Source of the DNA: Streptomyces pactum
Lineage (GTDB): Bacteria > Actinomycetota > Actinomycetes > Streptomycetales > Streptomycetaceae
Assembly (NCBI RefSeq): GCF_002005225.1
Contig: NZ_CP019724.1
Span: 5,721,501 to 5,785,500, forward strand
Direction of reading: 5' to 3'
DNA: 64,000 nucleotides
The notes under the pieces are model-generated. The model had not been told where the DNA came from. It made no database searches and saw only the letters and a list, made by a program, of their open reading frames with translations. The position numbers were made by a program, and so were the translations under genes. Below are positions 55,419 to 64,000 of this stretch, one piece after another (position 1 is the stretch's first letter; each line of letters begins with the position of its first letter).

Positions 55419-55558
55419 TAAACAACGCCTGAACAACCGCCCGAGAGCGATTCCGCCACACCTGAAGCTGCCACCTGAACCCAGTCACACCTGAACCAGC
55501 CGCACCTGAGCCGGCCGCATCGAGCAGGCCGCACCGTCGCGGGCCCACGGAGGATGTC

Positions 55559-57436
55559 GTGAGCGACACACAGACACTGATCGAGAACCGTCCGCCCTCC
55601 GTGGCGGGACTCTTCCTGGAGCGGGTGGCGGCCACGCCGGACGCCGAGGCGTACCGCTATCCGGTGCCGTCGGCCTCGGGCGAGGGGCCGGACGACTGGA
55701 AGTCGCTGACCTGGACGCAGGCGGCCCAACGGGTCTACGCGATCGCGGCCGGCCTGATCGAGCTGGGCATCCAGCCGCAGCAGCGCGTGGCGCTGGCCTC
55801 CGCCACACGGCTGGAGTGGATCCTGGCCGACCTCGGCATCATGTGCGCGGGCGCGGCGACGACCACCGTCTATCCGCAGACCAACGCCGACGAGTCGGCG
55901 TACATCCTCTCCGACTCCGAGAGCAAGGTGCTGATCGCGGAGGACGCCGCGCAGCTCGCCAAGGCCAGGGAGAAGAAGGCGGAGCTGCCCGACCTCACCC
56001 ACGTCGTCGTGATCGACGCGGCCGGCGCCGACACCAGCGAGGACTGGGTCCTCACCCTCGGCGCCCTGGAGGCCCTCGGCGCGGCCCGCCTGGAGAAGGA
56101 CCCCGAGCTGGTCGAGAAGCGGGTCGGCGCGCTCACCAAGGACCAGCTCGCCACCCTCATCTACACCTCCGGCACCACCGGCCGGCCCAAGGGCGTCCGC
56201 CTCCCGCACGACAACTGGTCGTACATGGCGAAGGCGATCGCCGCGACCGGCCTGGTCACCGGGGACGACGTGCAGTACCTGTGGCTGCCGCTCGCGCACG
56301 TCTTCGGCAAGGTGCTGACCTCCGGCCAGATCGAGGTCGGTCACGTCACCGCCGTCGACGGCCGCGTCGACAAGATCATCGAGAACCTGCCGGTCGTCCA
56401 GCCGACCTACATGGCGGCCGTGCCGCGCATCTTCGAGAAGGTCTACAACGGCGTCGCCGCCAAGGCCCGCGCGGGCGGCGGAGCCAAGTACAAGATCTTC
56501 CAGTGGGCCTCCGGCGTCGCCCGCGAGTATGCCAAGGTCACCCAGGACAACTTCAAGCGCACCGGCACCGCGAGCGCGCCCGCCGGACTGCGCACCAAGC
56601 ATGCCGTCGCCGACAAGCTCGTCTACGCCAAGATCCGCGAGGCCTTCGGCGGCCGCCTGCGCGCCTGCGTGTCGGGCTCTGCCGCCCTCGCCCCCGACAT
56701 CGGCTACTTCTTCGCCGGCGCCGGCATCCACGTCCTCGAGGGCTACGGCCTCACCGAGTCCTCCGCCGCGTCCTTCGTCAACCCCGGCGAGGCCTACCGC
56801 ACCGGCACGGTCGGCAAGCCGCTGCCCGGCACCGAGGTGCGCATCGCGGACGACGGCGAGATCCTGCTGCGCGGCCCCGGCATCATGGAGGGCTACCACA
56901 AGCTGCCCGAGAAGACCGCCGAGGTCCTGGAGCCGGACGGCTGGTTCCACACCGGCGACATCGGCGAGCTGTCTCCCGACGGCTACCTGCGCATCACCGA
57001 CCGCAAGAAGGACCTCATCAAGACCTCGGGCGGCAAGTACATCGCGCCCGCCGAGGTCGAGGGCCAGTTCAAGGCGGTCTGCCCCTACGTCTCCAACATC
57101 CTGGTGCACGGCGCCGACCGGAACTTCTGCACCGCCCTCATCGCCCTCGACGAGATCGCGATCACTGAGTGGGCGAAGGAGAACGGCCTCGAGGGCAGGC
57201 CGTACGCGGAGATCGTCGCGGCACCGGCGACCGTCGAGATGGTCGACGGCTACGTCAAGGAGCTCAACGAGGGCCTCCAGCGCTGGCAGACCATCAAGAA
57301 GTTCCGCCTGCTGCCCCGCGACCTCGACATCGAGCACGGGGAGATCACGCCGAGCCTGAAGCTGAAGCGGCCGGTGGTGGAGCGGGAGTACAAGCACCTG
57401 ATCGAGGAGATGTACGACGGCTCGCGCGAGGCGTAG
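55559..57436 (+). CDS. Long-chain fatty-acid-CoA ligase / AMP-binding protein
   Basis: 625 residues. It adenylates a fatty acid and transfers it to CoA. Motifs: IYTSGTTGRPKGV (P-loop-like), GYGLTESSAA, HTGDIGEL, DRKKDLIKTSGGKYIAPAEVE. GTG 55559 has GGAGG 5 nt upstream. This is the large FadD15/ACSL-like form found near lepA and hemW in actinomycetes. A palindrome just after the promoter suggests it is repressed by a transcription factor. Confidence 0.92.
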   Translation: MSDTQTLIENRPPSVAGLFLERVAATPDAEAYRYPVPSASGEGPDDWKSLTWTQAAQRVYAIAAGLIELGIQPQQRVALASATRLEWILADLGIMCAGAATTTVYPQTNADESAYILSDSESKVLIAEDAAQLAKAREKKAELPDLTHVVVIDAAGADTSEDWVLTLGALEALGAARLEKDPELVEKRVGALTKDQLATLIYTSGTTGRPKGVRLPHDNWSYMAKAIAATGLVTGDDVQYLWLPLAHVFGKVLTSGQIEVGHVTAVDGRVDKIIENLPVVQPTYMAAVPRIFEKVYNGVAAKARAGGGAKYKIFQWASGVAREYAKVTQDNFKRTGTASAPAGLRTKHAVADKLVYAKIREAFGGRLRACVSGSAALAPDIGYFFAGAGIHVLEGYGLTESSAASFVNPGEAYRTGTVGKPLPGTEVRIADDGEILLRGPGIMEGYHKLPEKTAEVLEPDGWFHTGDIGELSPDGYLRITDRKKDLIKTSGGKYIAPAEVEGQFKAVCPYVSNILVHGADRNFCTALIALDEIAITEWAKENGLEGRPYAEIVAAPATVEMVDGYVKELNEGLQRWQTIKKFRLLPRDLDIEHGEITPSLKLKRPVVEREYKHLIEEMYDGSREA

Positions 57437-57666
57437 GGCGGGCGAGGCGGCCCCGAGCGGGCCGGGCGTGGGGCGGGCCGGCGTCGCGGTCTGCTCGGCC
57501 GATGCTCGAAACTGTCCGTCTTCCGGCTGTCTTCGAACGTCCGCCTAGCACGGTTCTCACTCGTGGCGGCCCACTTCGGTAACTCGGCGCTCATGGACGG
57601 GGTCGGTCTGTCACTCTGTCGGCATCGACTGCGAGGTATTCGCACGAACTGCCCGGGGAGCCGTCC

Positions 57667-60546
57667 ATGGGGGCCATTCCGACGCAACGGGAGACCGTCT
57701 CCCGCGCCAGTGGAGTGCCCGCGCCCACTGCTGAGGCATACGCCCAGGAGTGCGCGCGGACGCACGTGACCCTGCTCGGAAGCTCCCTGGCGCCGGGCGC
57801 GGCCCGCGCGATGGTGCGGGCCGCGCTCGCCGACTGGTCCGAGCTCGCCCTGCCCGGCACGGAACGGCTGACCGAGCATCTCGCCGCCGACGTCCTGGTG
57901 GTCGTCAGCGAACTGGTCACCAACGCCGTCGTGCACGCCGGCACCGACGTCGAGGTGGCCTGCCGGCTGGAGGAGACCGGCACCCTGGTCGTCGAGGCCA
58001 CGGACCACCACCCCTCCCGGGCACCCAGGAGCGGCGACCACGACGAGACGCCGCACGAGACCCCCGAGTGCGGACGCGGCCTGCGGCTCGTCGCCGCGCT
58101 CTCGGAGGCCTGGGGCATCACGTACCGCCCCGGTACCAAGACGGTGTGGGCGCGCCTGCCGGCGGCGGGCGCCGAGGTCTCCGAGCATATCGAGGCGTAC
58201 GCCGGGGGCCGTGGGGCGCGGCGTCCCGAACCGGCGGCGGGCATGGAGCTGTCGGGGGAGCGGTCCGGCGGCCCGACGGGCCTGGGCGACCCGATCGGCC
58301 CGACCAACGCGACCAACCCGAGCCCTACCGGCCCTACCAACCCGAGCCCTACCAACCCGAGCCCTACCAACCCGAGCCCTACCAACCCGAGCCCGACCGG
58401 CCCTACCGGCCCGACCGGCCTGGGCGCCCCGGGTGCCGGGAGCGGTCCGGTGGCCCTGGACGGCTCGGGCGGCACGGTGGCCCTGAACGGTCCGGGCGGC
58501 TTGGGCGATTCCATGTCCCTGGACGGTCCGGGTGGCACGGCGGCCCTGGACGGCTCGGGCGGCTTGGGTGATCCCATGTCCCTGGACGGTCCGGGCGGCC
58601 ACGAAGACGGCGACGGCCCCAACGCACAGGGTGCCTCCAGTGGCCCGTGTGGCTCGGGTAGTCCGGGTGGCAGCGGTGGTCCGGGTGGCAGGGGTGGCAG
58701 GGGTGGCAGGGGTGGCGCGGGTGCCTGGGATGGCTGGGACGGTTGGGGCCGACGGGGTGACCCGGACAGCGGGGACCACACGGACTGCCGGGACCGCCCG
58801 GAAGGGCGGGACCACACGGACAGCCGGGACCGCCCGGAAGGCCGGGACCACACGGACAGCCGGGACCGCCCGGAAAGCCGGACCGGCCAGGGCGGTTGGG
58901 ATCGTTTCGGGGGCCCGGCGTACTGGCGAGGCGGGACGGCCCTGACCGGTCGGCGCGGCATCCGCGACCGGGAGTGGCTCGGCCACGGCGCCCTCTCCTT
59001 CCTCGCGGAGGCCTCCGACCTCCTGGCCGGACAACTCGACGAGGGCCTGGTCGCCTCCCTCACCGGCCAGTTGATCGTGCCGCGGCTCGCCGACTGGTGC
59101 GCGGTGTGGCTGGAGGACGAGTCCCTGGGCCGGGGTGCCTGGAGCGACGACCCGGGGGCGTCCGTCGGAGCACGGCTGGCCCGCGTCTGGCACAGCGGTG
59201 AGAGCCGCATCGAGGAGTTGCGCCTGGCCCTGGAGAAGGACCCGCCCCGCCCGCGTGACCCGTGGCGCTCCGGCCCCGTCGCCCACCCCTGGCCCGGCGA
59301 GGCCCTCGGCCCGGACGGCACGCACGGCACCGCGCTCGCCTACCGCCTGGTCGCCGGCGGCCGGCCCCTGGGCACCCTGGTCATCGGGCGGACCGCCGCT
59401 CCCGCCACTGCTGTCGCTGCGGAAACTCCAGACGCCGCCGCTGCCACTGGAGTCACTCCCAGCGCACCGCCTACCACTCCTGACACCCAAGCCACCCCAG
59501 CCACCCAAGCCACCCCAGCCACCCAAGCCACCCCAGCCACCCCAGCCAACCCAGCCACCCCAGCCACCCAAGCCACCCCAGCCACCCCAGCCACCCAAGC
59601 CACCCCAGCCACCCCAGCCACCCCAGCCACCCAAGCCACTCCCCTCACTCACGACACCCCCGGCTTCCCCGAGGAGATCACCGGCCTGGTCGAGGACCTC
59701 AGCCGCCGGGTGGCGCTGGCCATCGGCGCCGCCCGGCAGTACGCCCGGCAGGCCACCATCAGCGCCGTCCTCCAGCGCGGCCTGCTGCCCGGCGCCGTCG
59801 CCGAGATCCCCGGCGTGCGCAGCGCGCTCGTCTACGAACCGTGTGACAAGGGCGGCCCCAGCGGCGACTTCTACGACCTCTTCCCGGCCGGCGACGGCCG
59901 TTGGTGCTTCGCCGTCGGCGACGTCCAGGGCAAGGGCCCCGAGGCCGCCGTCGTCATCGGCCTGGCCCGGCCCTGGCTGCGGCTGCTGGCCCGCGAGGAG
60001 TACGACGTCCCCGACGTCCTCGACCGCCTCAACCAGCTCCTCCTCGACGACGCCACCGAGGCCGCGGACGCCGCGGCCCGCGCCCTGGTCGCCGTCGGCG
60101 GCCGTCCGGTTGCCCCGGGCGACGGACCGCAGACCCGCTTCCTGTCCCTGCTCTACGGCGAACTGGTCCCGGTCGGCGGCGGCGCCGTCCGCTGCACCCT
60201 CGCCTCCGCGGGACACCCCCTGCCGCTGCTCCTCGGGCCCGACGGCGCGGTGCGCGCGGTCGCCGAGCCGCAGACCCTGCTCGGGGTCGTCGAGGACGCG
60301 ACGTACACCAGCGAGACCTTCGAGCTGCGGTCCGGCGACACCCTGCTCTGCGTCACGGACGGGGTCACCGAGCGGCGCAGCGGCTCCCGCCAGTTCGACG
60401 ACGGGGACGGTCTCGCCGCCGCCCTCGCCGGATGCGCGGGACTGGACGCCGGGCTGGTGGCCGAGCGCATCAGGCGGCTGGTGCACGAGTTCGGGCCCCG
60501 GCCCCCGGAGGACGATCTGGCCCTGCTGGTGCTCCAGGCCGAGTAG
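57667..60546 (+). CDS. SpoIIE-type PP2C phosphatase with N-terminal HATPase and GAF domains
   Basis: 959 residues. Order: an RsbW-like histidine-kinase ATPase domain (about 45-165; [27 protein letters not shown]), a long low-complexity linker (about 195-420) with NPSPT repeats, Gly-rich stretches and [12 protein letters not shown] repeats, a GAF-like domain (about 430-580), a second linker of ATPATQ repeats (about 600-665) and a C-terminal PP2C/SpoIIE phosphatase ([37 protein letters not shown]). Such proteins switch anti-sigma factors on and off by phosphorylating and dephosphorylating anti-anti-sigma factors. ATG 57667 has GGGGAG 7 nt upstream. The targets are not encoded nearby. Confidence 0.9.
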   Translation: MGAIPTQRETVSRASGVPAPTAEAYAQECARTHVTLLGSSLAPGAARAMVRAALADWSELALPGTERLTEHLAADVLVVVSELVTNAVVHAGTDVEVACRLEETGTLVVEATDHHPSRAPRSGDHDETPHETPECGRGLRLVAALSEAWGITYRPGTKTVWARLPAAGAEVSEHIEAYAGGRGARRPEPAAGMELSGERSGGPTGLGDPIGPTNATNPSPTGPTNPSPTNPSPTNPSPTNPSPTGPTGPTGLGAPGAGSGPVALDGSGGTVALNGPGGLGDSMSLDGPGGTAALDGSGGLGDPMSLDGPGGHEDGDGPNAQGASSGPCGSGSPGGSGGPGGRGGRGGRGGAGAWDGWDGWGRRGDPDSGDHTDCRDRPEGRDHTDSRDRPEGRDHTDSRDRPESRTGQGGWDRFGGPAYWRGGTALTGRRGIRDREWLGHGALSFLAEASDLLAGQLDEGLVASLTGQLIVPRLADWCAVWLEDESLGRGAWSDDPGASVGARLARVWHSGESRIEELRLALEKDPPRPRDPWRSGPVAHPWPGEALGPDGTHGTALAYRLVAGGRPLGTLVIGRTAAPATAVAAETPDAAAATGVTPSAPPTTPDTQATPATQATPATQATPATPANPATPATQATPATPATQATPATPATPATQATPLTHDTPGFPEEITGLVEDLSRRVALAIGAARQYARQATISAVLQRGLLPGAVAEIPGVRSALVYEPCDKGGPSGDFYDLFPAGDGRWCFAVGDVQGKGPEAAVVIGLARPWLRLLAREEYDVPDVLDRLNQLLLDDATEAADAAARALVAVGGRPVAPGDGPQTRFLSLLYGELVPVGGGAVRCTLASAGHPLPLLLGPDGAVRAVAEPQTLLGVVEDATYTSETFELRSGDTLLCVTDGVTERRSGSRQFDDGDGLAAALAGCAGLDAGLVAERIRRLVHEFGPRPPEDDLALLVLQAE
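58320..58880 (+). repeat. In-frame tandem repeats in the first linker of the SpoIIE-type protein
   Basis: 15-bp units CCTACCAACCCGAGC (NPSPT, about five copies, 58320-58400), loose 60-bp Leu-Asp-Gly-rich units (58440-58600), 9-bp GGTGGCAGG units (58680-58720) and 36-bp units of GGGACCACACGGACAGCC type (58772-58880). All are multiples of 3, so the frame is kept. Confidence 0.85.
59486..59640 (+). repeat. In-frame ATPATQ repeats in the second linker
   Basis: Tandem 9- and 18-bp units (GCCACCCCAGCCACCCAA) encoding [12 protein letters not shown], about 155 bp. Confidence 0.85.
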
Positions 60547-60573
60547 CCGTCGCCGTACGGGACAATGGAACGC

Positions 60574-61806
60574 ATGCCCTCCGCACTCCCCGACGGCGAA
60601 CCCGTCCCCGCCGACGGCGCCCTCCCGGCGTCCGCGCTCGCCGGCGCCGCCGACCGGCCCCTCGGCTTCTACCTGCACGTGCCGTACTGCGCGACCCGCT
60701 GCGGATACTGCGACTTCAACACCTACACCGCGACCGAGCTGCGCGGCTCCGGCGGTGTCCTCGCCTCCCGCGACAACTACGCCGAGACCCTCGTCGACGA
60801 GGTCCGCCTGGCCCGCAAGGTGCTCGGCGACGACCCCCGCGAGGTCCGCACGGTCTTCGTCGGCGGAGGTACGCCCACCCTGCTGGCCGCCGGCGACCTG
60901 GTGCGGATGCTGCACGCGATCCGCGACGAGTTCGGCCTCGCGCCGGACGCGGAGATCACGACGGAGGCCAACCCGGAGTCGGTCGACCCGGCCTACCTCG
61001 CCACCCTCCGCGAGGGCGGCTTCAACCGGATCTCCTTCGGGATGCAGAGCGCGAAGCAGCACGTCCTGAAGGTCCTGGACCGCACCCACACTCCCGGCCG
61101 CCCCGAGGCGTGCGTCGCGGAGGCCCGCGCGGCCGGCTTCGGCCACGTCAACCTCGACCTGATCTACGGCACCCCCGGCGAGAGTGACGACGACTGGCGC
61201 GCCTCCCTGGACGCGGCCCTCGGCGCCGGCCCTGACCACGTCTCGGCGTACGCCCTGATCGTCGAGGAGGGCACCCGGCTCGCCCGCCGCATCCGGCGCG
61301 GCGAGGTCCCCATGACCGACGACGACGTCCACGCCGACCGGTATCTGATCGCCGAGGAGACCCTGGCCGCGGCGGGCTTCGACTGGTACGAGGTGTCGAA
61401 CTGGGCCACCTCCGACGCGGGGCGCTGCCTGCACAACGAGCTGTACTGGCGGGGCGCCGACTGGTGGGGCGCGGGACCGGGAGCGCACAGCCACGTGGGC
61501 GGTGTGCGCTGGTGGAACGTCAAGCACCCCGGCGCCTACGCGGGGGCGCTGGCGGTGGGGAAGTCGCCGGGGGCCGGGCGGGAGGTCCTCACGGACGAGG
61601 ACCGCCGTGTGGAACGCGTCCTGCTGGAGTTGCGGCTGCGGGAGGGGGTGCCGCTGACCCTGCTGCGGGAGGCGGGGCTCGCGGCGTCGCGGCGGGCGTT
61701 GTCGGAGGGGCTGTTGCAGCCGGGACCCTACGACGACGGCCGGGCTGTGCTGACCCTGCGCGGGCGGCTCCTGGCGGACGCCGTGGTGCGGGACCTGGTG
61801 GACTAA
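60574..61806 (+). CDS. hemW: Radical SAM haem chaperone HemW
   Basis: 410 residues. Radical SAM cluster CATRCGYCDFN (C-x3-C-x2-C) near residue 35, with YCDFN as in HemW and without the extra Cys of HemN oxidases, so a haem chaperone rather than coproporphyrinogen III oxidase. FVGGGTPTLL, EANPESVDPAYL and SFGMQSAKQHVLKVL are further family segments. ATG 60574 is preferred over ATG 60565 because GACAAT (60561-60566) places transcription start on it. In many bacteria hemW lies next to hrcA; here two minus-strand genes separate them. Confidence 0.93.
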   Translation: MPSALPDGEPVPADGALPASALAGAADRPLGFYLHVPYCATRCGYCDFNTYTATELRGSGGVLASRDNYAETLVDEVRLARKVLGDDPREVRTVFVGGGTPTLLAAGDLVRMLHAIRDEFGLAPDAEITTEANPESVDPAYLATLREGGFNRISFGMQSAKQHVLKVLDRTHTPGRPEACVAEARAAGFGHVNLDLIYGTPGESDDDWRASLDAALGAGPDHVSAYALIVEEGTRLARRIRRGEVPMTDDDVHADRYLIAEETLAAAGFDWYEVSNWATSDAGRCLHNELYWRGADWWGAGPGAHSHVGGVRWWNVKHPGAYAGALAVGKSPGAGREVLTDEDRRVERVLLELRLREGVPLTLLREAGLAASRRALSEGLLQPGPYDDGRAVLTLRGRLLADAVVRDLVD

Positions 61807-61814
61807 GGGGTCGT

Positions 61815-61899
61815 CCCCGCTTCGGCGGGGAGCAAGGACTGCTCGGCCGCGTGGACGAGCTGATCGACGGACCGTCTCCGCAGCGGCGGAGAGCAGTCC
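61815..61899. terminator. Hairpins between hemW and the DUF3097-like gene
   Basis: CCCCGC-TTCG-GCGGGG (61815-61830, UUCG-type tetraloop) just after hemW, and a second, larger structure with arms GGACTGCTC (61836-61844) and GAGCAGTCC (61891-61899). They lie between convergent genes. Confidence 0.75.
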
Positions 61900-61932
61900 A
61901 CCGGGCCCGACCTGTCAACGACCGGACGACGC

Positions 61933-62736
61933 TCATGGCACGGTCACGTGATCGATGAGTCGTTCCACGCTGCCCAGCAGTTCCGGCTCCAGGTCCTTGT
62001 ACGACCCCACCCGCGCCAGGATCGTCTGCCACACCGCCCCGGTGTTCTCGGACGGCCACCCCAGCGCCCGGCACACCCCCGTTTTCCAGTCCTGCCCGCG
62101 CGGCACCCGCGGCCAGCCGGGGATCCCCAGGGACGACGGTTTGACCGCCTCCCAGATGTCGATGTACGGGTGGCCGACGACCAGCGCGTGCTCGCTCGTC
62201 ACCGCCTCCGCGATCCGCCACTCCTTCGAACCGGGCACCAGGTGGTCCACCAGGACCCCCAGCCGCGCGTCCGGCCCCGGTGCGAAGTCGGCGACGATCG
62301 ACGGCAGATCGTCCACGCCCTCCAGGTACTCCACGACCACGCCCTCGATGCGCAGGTCGTCGCCCCACACCCGCTCGACCAGCTCGGCGTCGTGCCGGCC
62401 CTCGACGTAGATGCGCCCGGCGCGGGCCACGCGCGCGCGTGCTCCCGGGACCGCCACGGAGCCCGATGCCGTACGGGTGGGCCGTACCGGGCCCGAGACG
62501 GGCCGTACGAGGGTCACCACCCGCCCCTCCAGCAGGAAGCCGCGCGGTTCCATCGGGAAGACCCGGCGTTTGCCGAAGCGGTCCTCCAGGGTCACCGTGC
62601 CCGCCTCGCAGCCCGTCACCGCGCCGCAGAAGCCGGTGCCGGGCTCCTCGACCACCAGGCCGGGGTCGGCCGGGACCTCCGGTACCGGCTGCGGTTTCTT
62701 CCACGGAGGGGTCAGGTCGGCGGAGTACTGGCGCAT
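61933..62736 (-). CDS. DUF3097-like conserved actinobacterial protein
   Basis: 267 residues; function unknown. Resembles the actinobacterial DUF3097 family: PGTGFCGAVTGCEAGTVTLE early, then IYVEGRHDAELVERVWGDDL (Toprim-like look), LVDHLVPGSKEWRIAE, VGHPYIDIWEAVKPSSLG. The EGRHD and DHLVPGS acidic motifs suggest a Toprim-type nucleotidyl or nuclease fold, an inference. ATG 62736 on the minus strand has TATCGT 7 nt before it, so probably leaderless. Confidence 0.8.
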   Translation of the reverse strand: MRQYSADLTPPWKKPQPVPEVPADPGLVVEEPGTGFCGAVTGCEAGTVTLEDRFGKRRVFPMEPRGFLLEGRVVTLVRPVSGPVRPTRTASGSVAVPGARARVARAGRIYVEGRHDAELVERVWGDDLRIEGVVVEYLEGVDDLPSIVADFAPGPDARLGVLVDHLVPGSKEWRIAEAVTSEHALVVGHPYIDIWEAVKPSSLGIPGWPRVPRGQDWKTGVCRALGWPSENTGAVWQTILARVGSYKDLEPELLGSVERLIDHVTVP

Positions 62737-62770
62737 TCTGACGACGATACGAGAAACGGACCCGGCGTGA

Positions 62771-63505
62771 TCAGCGCGACACGCCGAACCGGTCGGCCAG
62801 CGCGTCCCGTTGGGCCCGGACGAACGCCGCGTCCACCACCGCTCCGTGACCGGGCACGTACAGTGCGTCCTCGCCGCCCAGGGCGAGCAGCCGGTCCAGG
62901 GCGGCGGGCCAGTGCGACGGCACGGCGTCGGGGCCCGCCTGCGGCTCACCGGACTCCTCGACCAGGTCGCCGCAGAAGACCACCCCCGGCTCGCCCGGCA
63001 CCAGCACCGCGAGGTCGTGACCGGTGTGCCCCGGGCCCACGTCGGCGAGCCTGACCCGCCGGGCGGCACCCAGGTCGAGCGTCCACTCGCCGCGGACCTC
63101 GTGGCGGACGCGGACGAGTGCGTCGGCCGCCTCCCGCGCCGGCCGCGCGTCCAGTCCCTCCGCCACCGCGTCCGACCGCAGGGCCTCCCGCCCGTGTCCG
63201 CCAGGCGCGAACACCGCGTCCGTGCCCGCCGCGCCGTACACCTCCGCGCCCGTGAAGGCGGCCGCGCCGAAGACGTGGTCGAAGTGCGGATGGGTCAGCG
63301 CGAGATGCGTCACACGGTGGCCGGCGAGTTCCCGCGCCTCCGCGCGCAACCGGGCGCCCTCGTCGAGGCTCGATCCCGCGTCCACCACCAGCGCCGCGCC
63401 CGCGCCGACGACCAGCCCCGCCGTGCAGTCCCAGCCCGGCAGCCGGCGCCGCCCCACCCCGGCCGCCAGCCGCTCCCATCCCAGGTCTTCCCAAGTCACC
63501 GTCAC
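62771..63505 (-). CDS. Metallo-beta-lactamase-fold hydrolase
   Basis: 244 residues. Metal motif THPHFDHVFG (HxHxDH), later His in VGPGHTGHDLAV and Asp in VFCGDLVEE complete the two-metal site; VPGHGAVV is near the end. Substrate unknown. GTG 63505 on the minus strand follows TAGCGT by 7 nt, so the mRNA looks leaderless. It is divergent from hrcA; the CIRCE site lies between them. Confidence 0.87.
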   Translation of the reverse strand: MTVTWEDLGWERLAAGVGRRRLPGWDCTAGLVVGAGAALVVDAGSSLDEGARLRAEARELAGHRVTHLALTHPHFDHVFGAAAFTGAEVYGAAGTDAVFAPGGHGREALRSDAVAEGLDARPAREAADALVRVRHEVRGEWTLDLGAARRVRLADVGPGHTGHDLAVLVPGEPGVVFCGDLVEESGEPQAGPDAVPSHWPAALDRLLALGGEDALYVPGHGAVVDAAFVRAQRDALADRFGVSR

Positions 63506-63583
63506 GACGACGACGCTAGCGCCGCGACACCTCCGTTCACGGCGGTGTGCCCCCGGCCTTGCCGGGGGCGTACCCCACGGCCG

Positions 63584-63589
63584 TACACT
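63584..63589 (+). promoter_or_regulatory. -10 box of hrcA
   Basis: TACACT (63584-63589), about 14 bp upstream of the CIRCE element; a TTGCCG at 63559-63564 is a possible -35 with 19-bp spacing. Confidence 0.55.
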
Positions 63590-63602
63590 GGGCCGGGGAA
63601 GT

Positions 63603-63629
63603 CTGGCACTCGCGCGCCGTGAGTGCCAG
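63603..63629 (+). promoter_or_regulatory. CIRCE operator (HrcA binding site)
   Basis: CTGGCACTC-N9-GAGTGCCAG, a perfect 9-bp inverted repeat with the N9 spacing and core of CIRCE (consensus TTAGCACTC-N9-GAGTGCTAA). It overlaps the start of the hrcA transcript, so HrcA should repress its own gene and the downstream dnaJ-type gene. Confidence 0.92.
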
Positions 63630-63685
63630 GAGGACAGTGAGACGGTCAGGACGCCGGGCGGACGACATGCTGGAGGTGCGCGCGA

Positions 63686-64000
63686 ATGCTGAGTGAACGC
63701 AGGCTCCAGGTGCTGCGCGCCATCGTCCAGGACTACGTGGGCACCGAGGAGCCGGTCGGCTCCAAGGCGCTCACCGAGCGGCACAACCTCGGCGTCTCCC
63801 CGGCCACCGTGCGCAATGACATGGCGGCCCTGGAGGACGAGGGGTTCATCGCCCAGCCGCACACCAGCGCCGGACGCATTCCGACCGACAAGGGCTACCG
63901 GCTCTTCGTCGACAAGCTGGCCGGCGTCAAGCCGATGACCCCGCCCGAGCGGCGCGCCATCCAGAACTTCCTGGAGGGCGCCGTCGACCTCGACGACGTG
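63686..64000 (+). CDS. hrcA: Heat-inducible transcription repressor HrcA, 3' end outside window
   Basis: First 105 residues visible. The N-terminal winged-helix domain ([59 protein letters not shown]) is typical of HrcA. ATG 63686 has GGAGG (63672-63676) 9 nt upstream. It represses class-I heat shock genes by binding CIRCE, one copy of which lies 57 bp upstream of this gene. Confidence 0.95.
   Translation, partial: MLSERRLQVLRAIVQDYVGTEEPVGSKALTERHNLGVSPATVRNDMAALEDEGFIAQPHTSAGRIPTDKGYRLFVDKLAGVKPMTPPERRAIQNFLEGAVDLDDV

Noticed and set aside
57250..61527. 1425-residue minus-strand ORF antisense to the SpoIIE-like and hemW genes
   Set aside because: Composition is an antisense shadow (Gly/Trp repeats opposite the ATPATQ linker) and the plus strand encodes recognised domains.

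Overview
The window is a chromosomal segment of a high-GC actinomycete, almost certainly a Streptomyces. The evidence is the strong G/C bias at third codon positions, many GTG starts, many genes that look leaderless (a -10 box about 7 nt before the start codon), and a gene order (rne, rplU-rpmA-obgE, proB-proA, nadD-LCP-rsfS, leuS, comEA-comEC, holA, rpsT, lepA, hemW, hrcA) that from memory matches the SCO2599 to SCO2555 stretch of S. coelicolor. No database was consulted.

Layout. 1-6.8 kb: 3' part of RNase E, a glycerol-1-phosphate-dehydrogenase-like enzyme, ribosomal proteins L21 and L27, and Obg GTPase. 7-18.8 kb: a cell-surface polymer cluster with a family-4-type glycosyltransferase, two large fusions of a family-2 glycosyltransferase with a CDP-glycerol glycerophosphotransferase (TagF-like) domain, galE, and a membrane-bound TagF-like protein. 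19-22.8 kb: proline synthesis (proB, a small conserved gene, proA). 23-31 kb: two paralogous single-pass membrane proteins, an M48 protease, two tiny membrane proteins, nadD, an LCP/LytR-type ligase (a PdtA candidate that may attach the polymer made by the upstream cluster), rsfS and a phosphoglycerate-mutase-like enzyme. 30.7-31.7 kb: two identical tRNA-Ala(GGC) genes flanking two zinc-ribbon genes. 31.7-34.6 kb: a NuoF-like/ferredoxin fusion with a cytochrome-b-like membrane partner. 34.9-38 kb: leuS behind a probable leucine attenuator. 38-50 kb: DegV, ComEA and a ComEC gene split by a mobile element. 50-64 kb: arylamine N-acetyltransferase, holA, rpsT, lepA, a long-chain acyl-CoA synthetase, a SpoIIE-type phosphatase with long low-complexity linkers, hemW, a DUF3097-type protein, a metallo-beta-lactamase-fold hydrolase, and the start of hrcA behind a CIRCE operator.

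The most interesting feature is the 6,159-bp element at 43322-49480. It holds only four genes with overlapping stop/start codons: three large tyrosine recombinases and a small HTH/coiled-coil protein. This is the architecture of Tn554-family transposons and of the GInt (ginABCD) islands, but with no cargo. It sits exactly in the codons for the HxHxDH metal-binding motif of ComEC. Its ends are imperfect inverted repeats starting TTCTT, each next to a different 6-bp core (CACTTC left, CACGCC right). Removing the element with either core restores an in-frame HxHxDH motif.

A second theme is tandem repeats in spacers and linkers: 31 bp x10 before proA, 74 bp x3 after galE, 19 bp over the proA stop codon, 67 bp after holA, 22 bp after the acetyltransferase gene, and protein-coding repeats in comEA, comEC and the SpoIIE-like gene.
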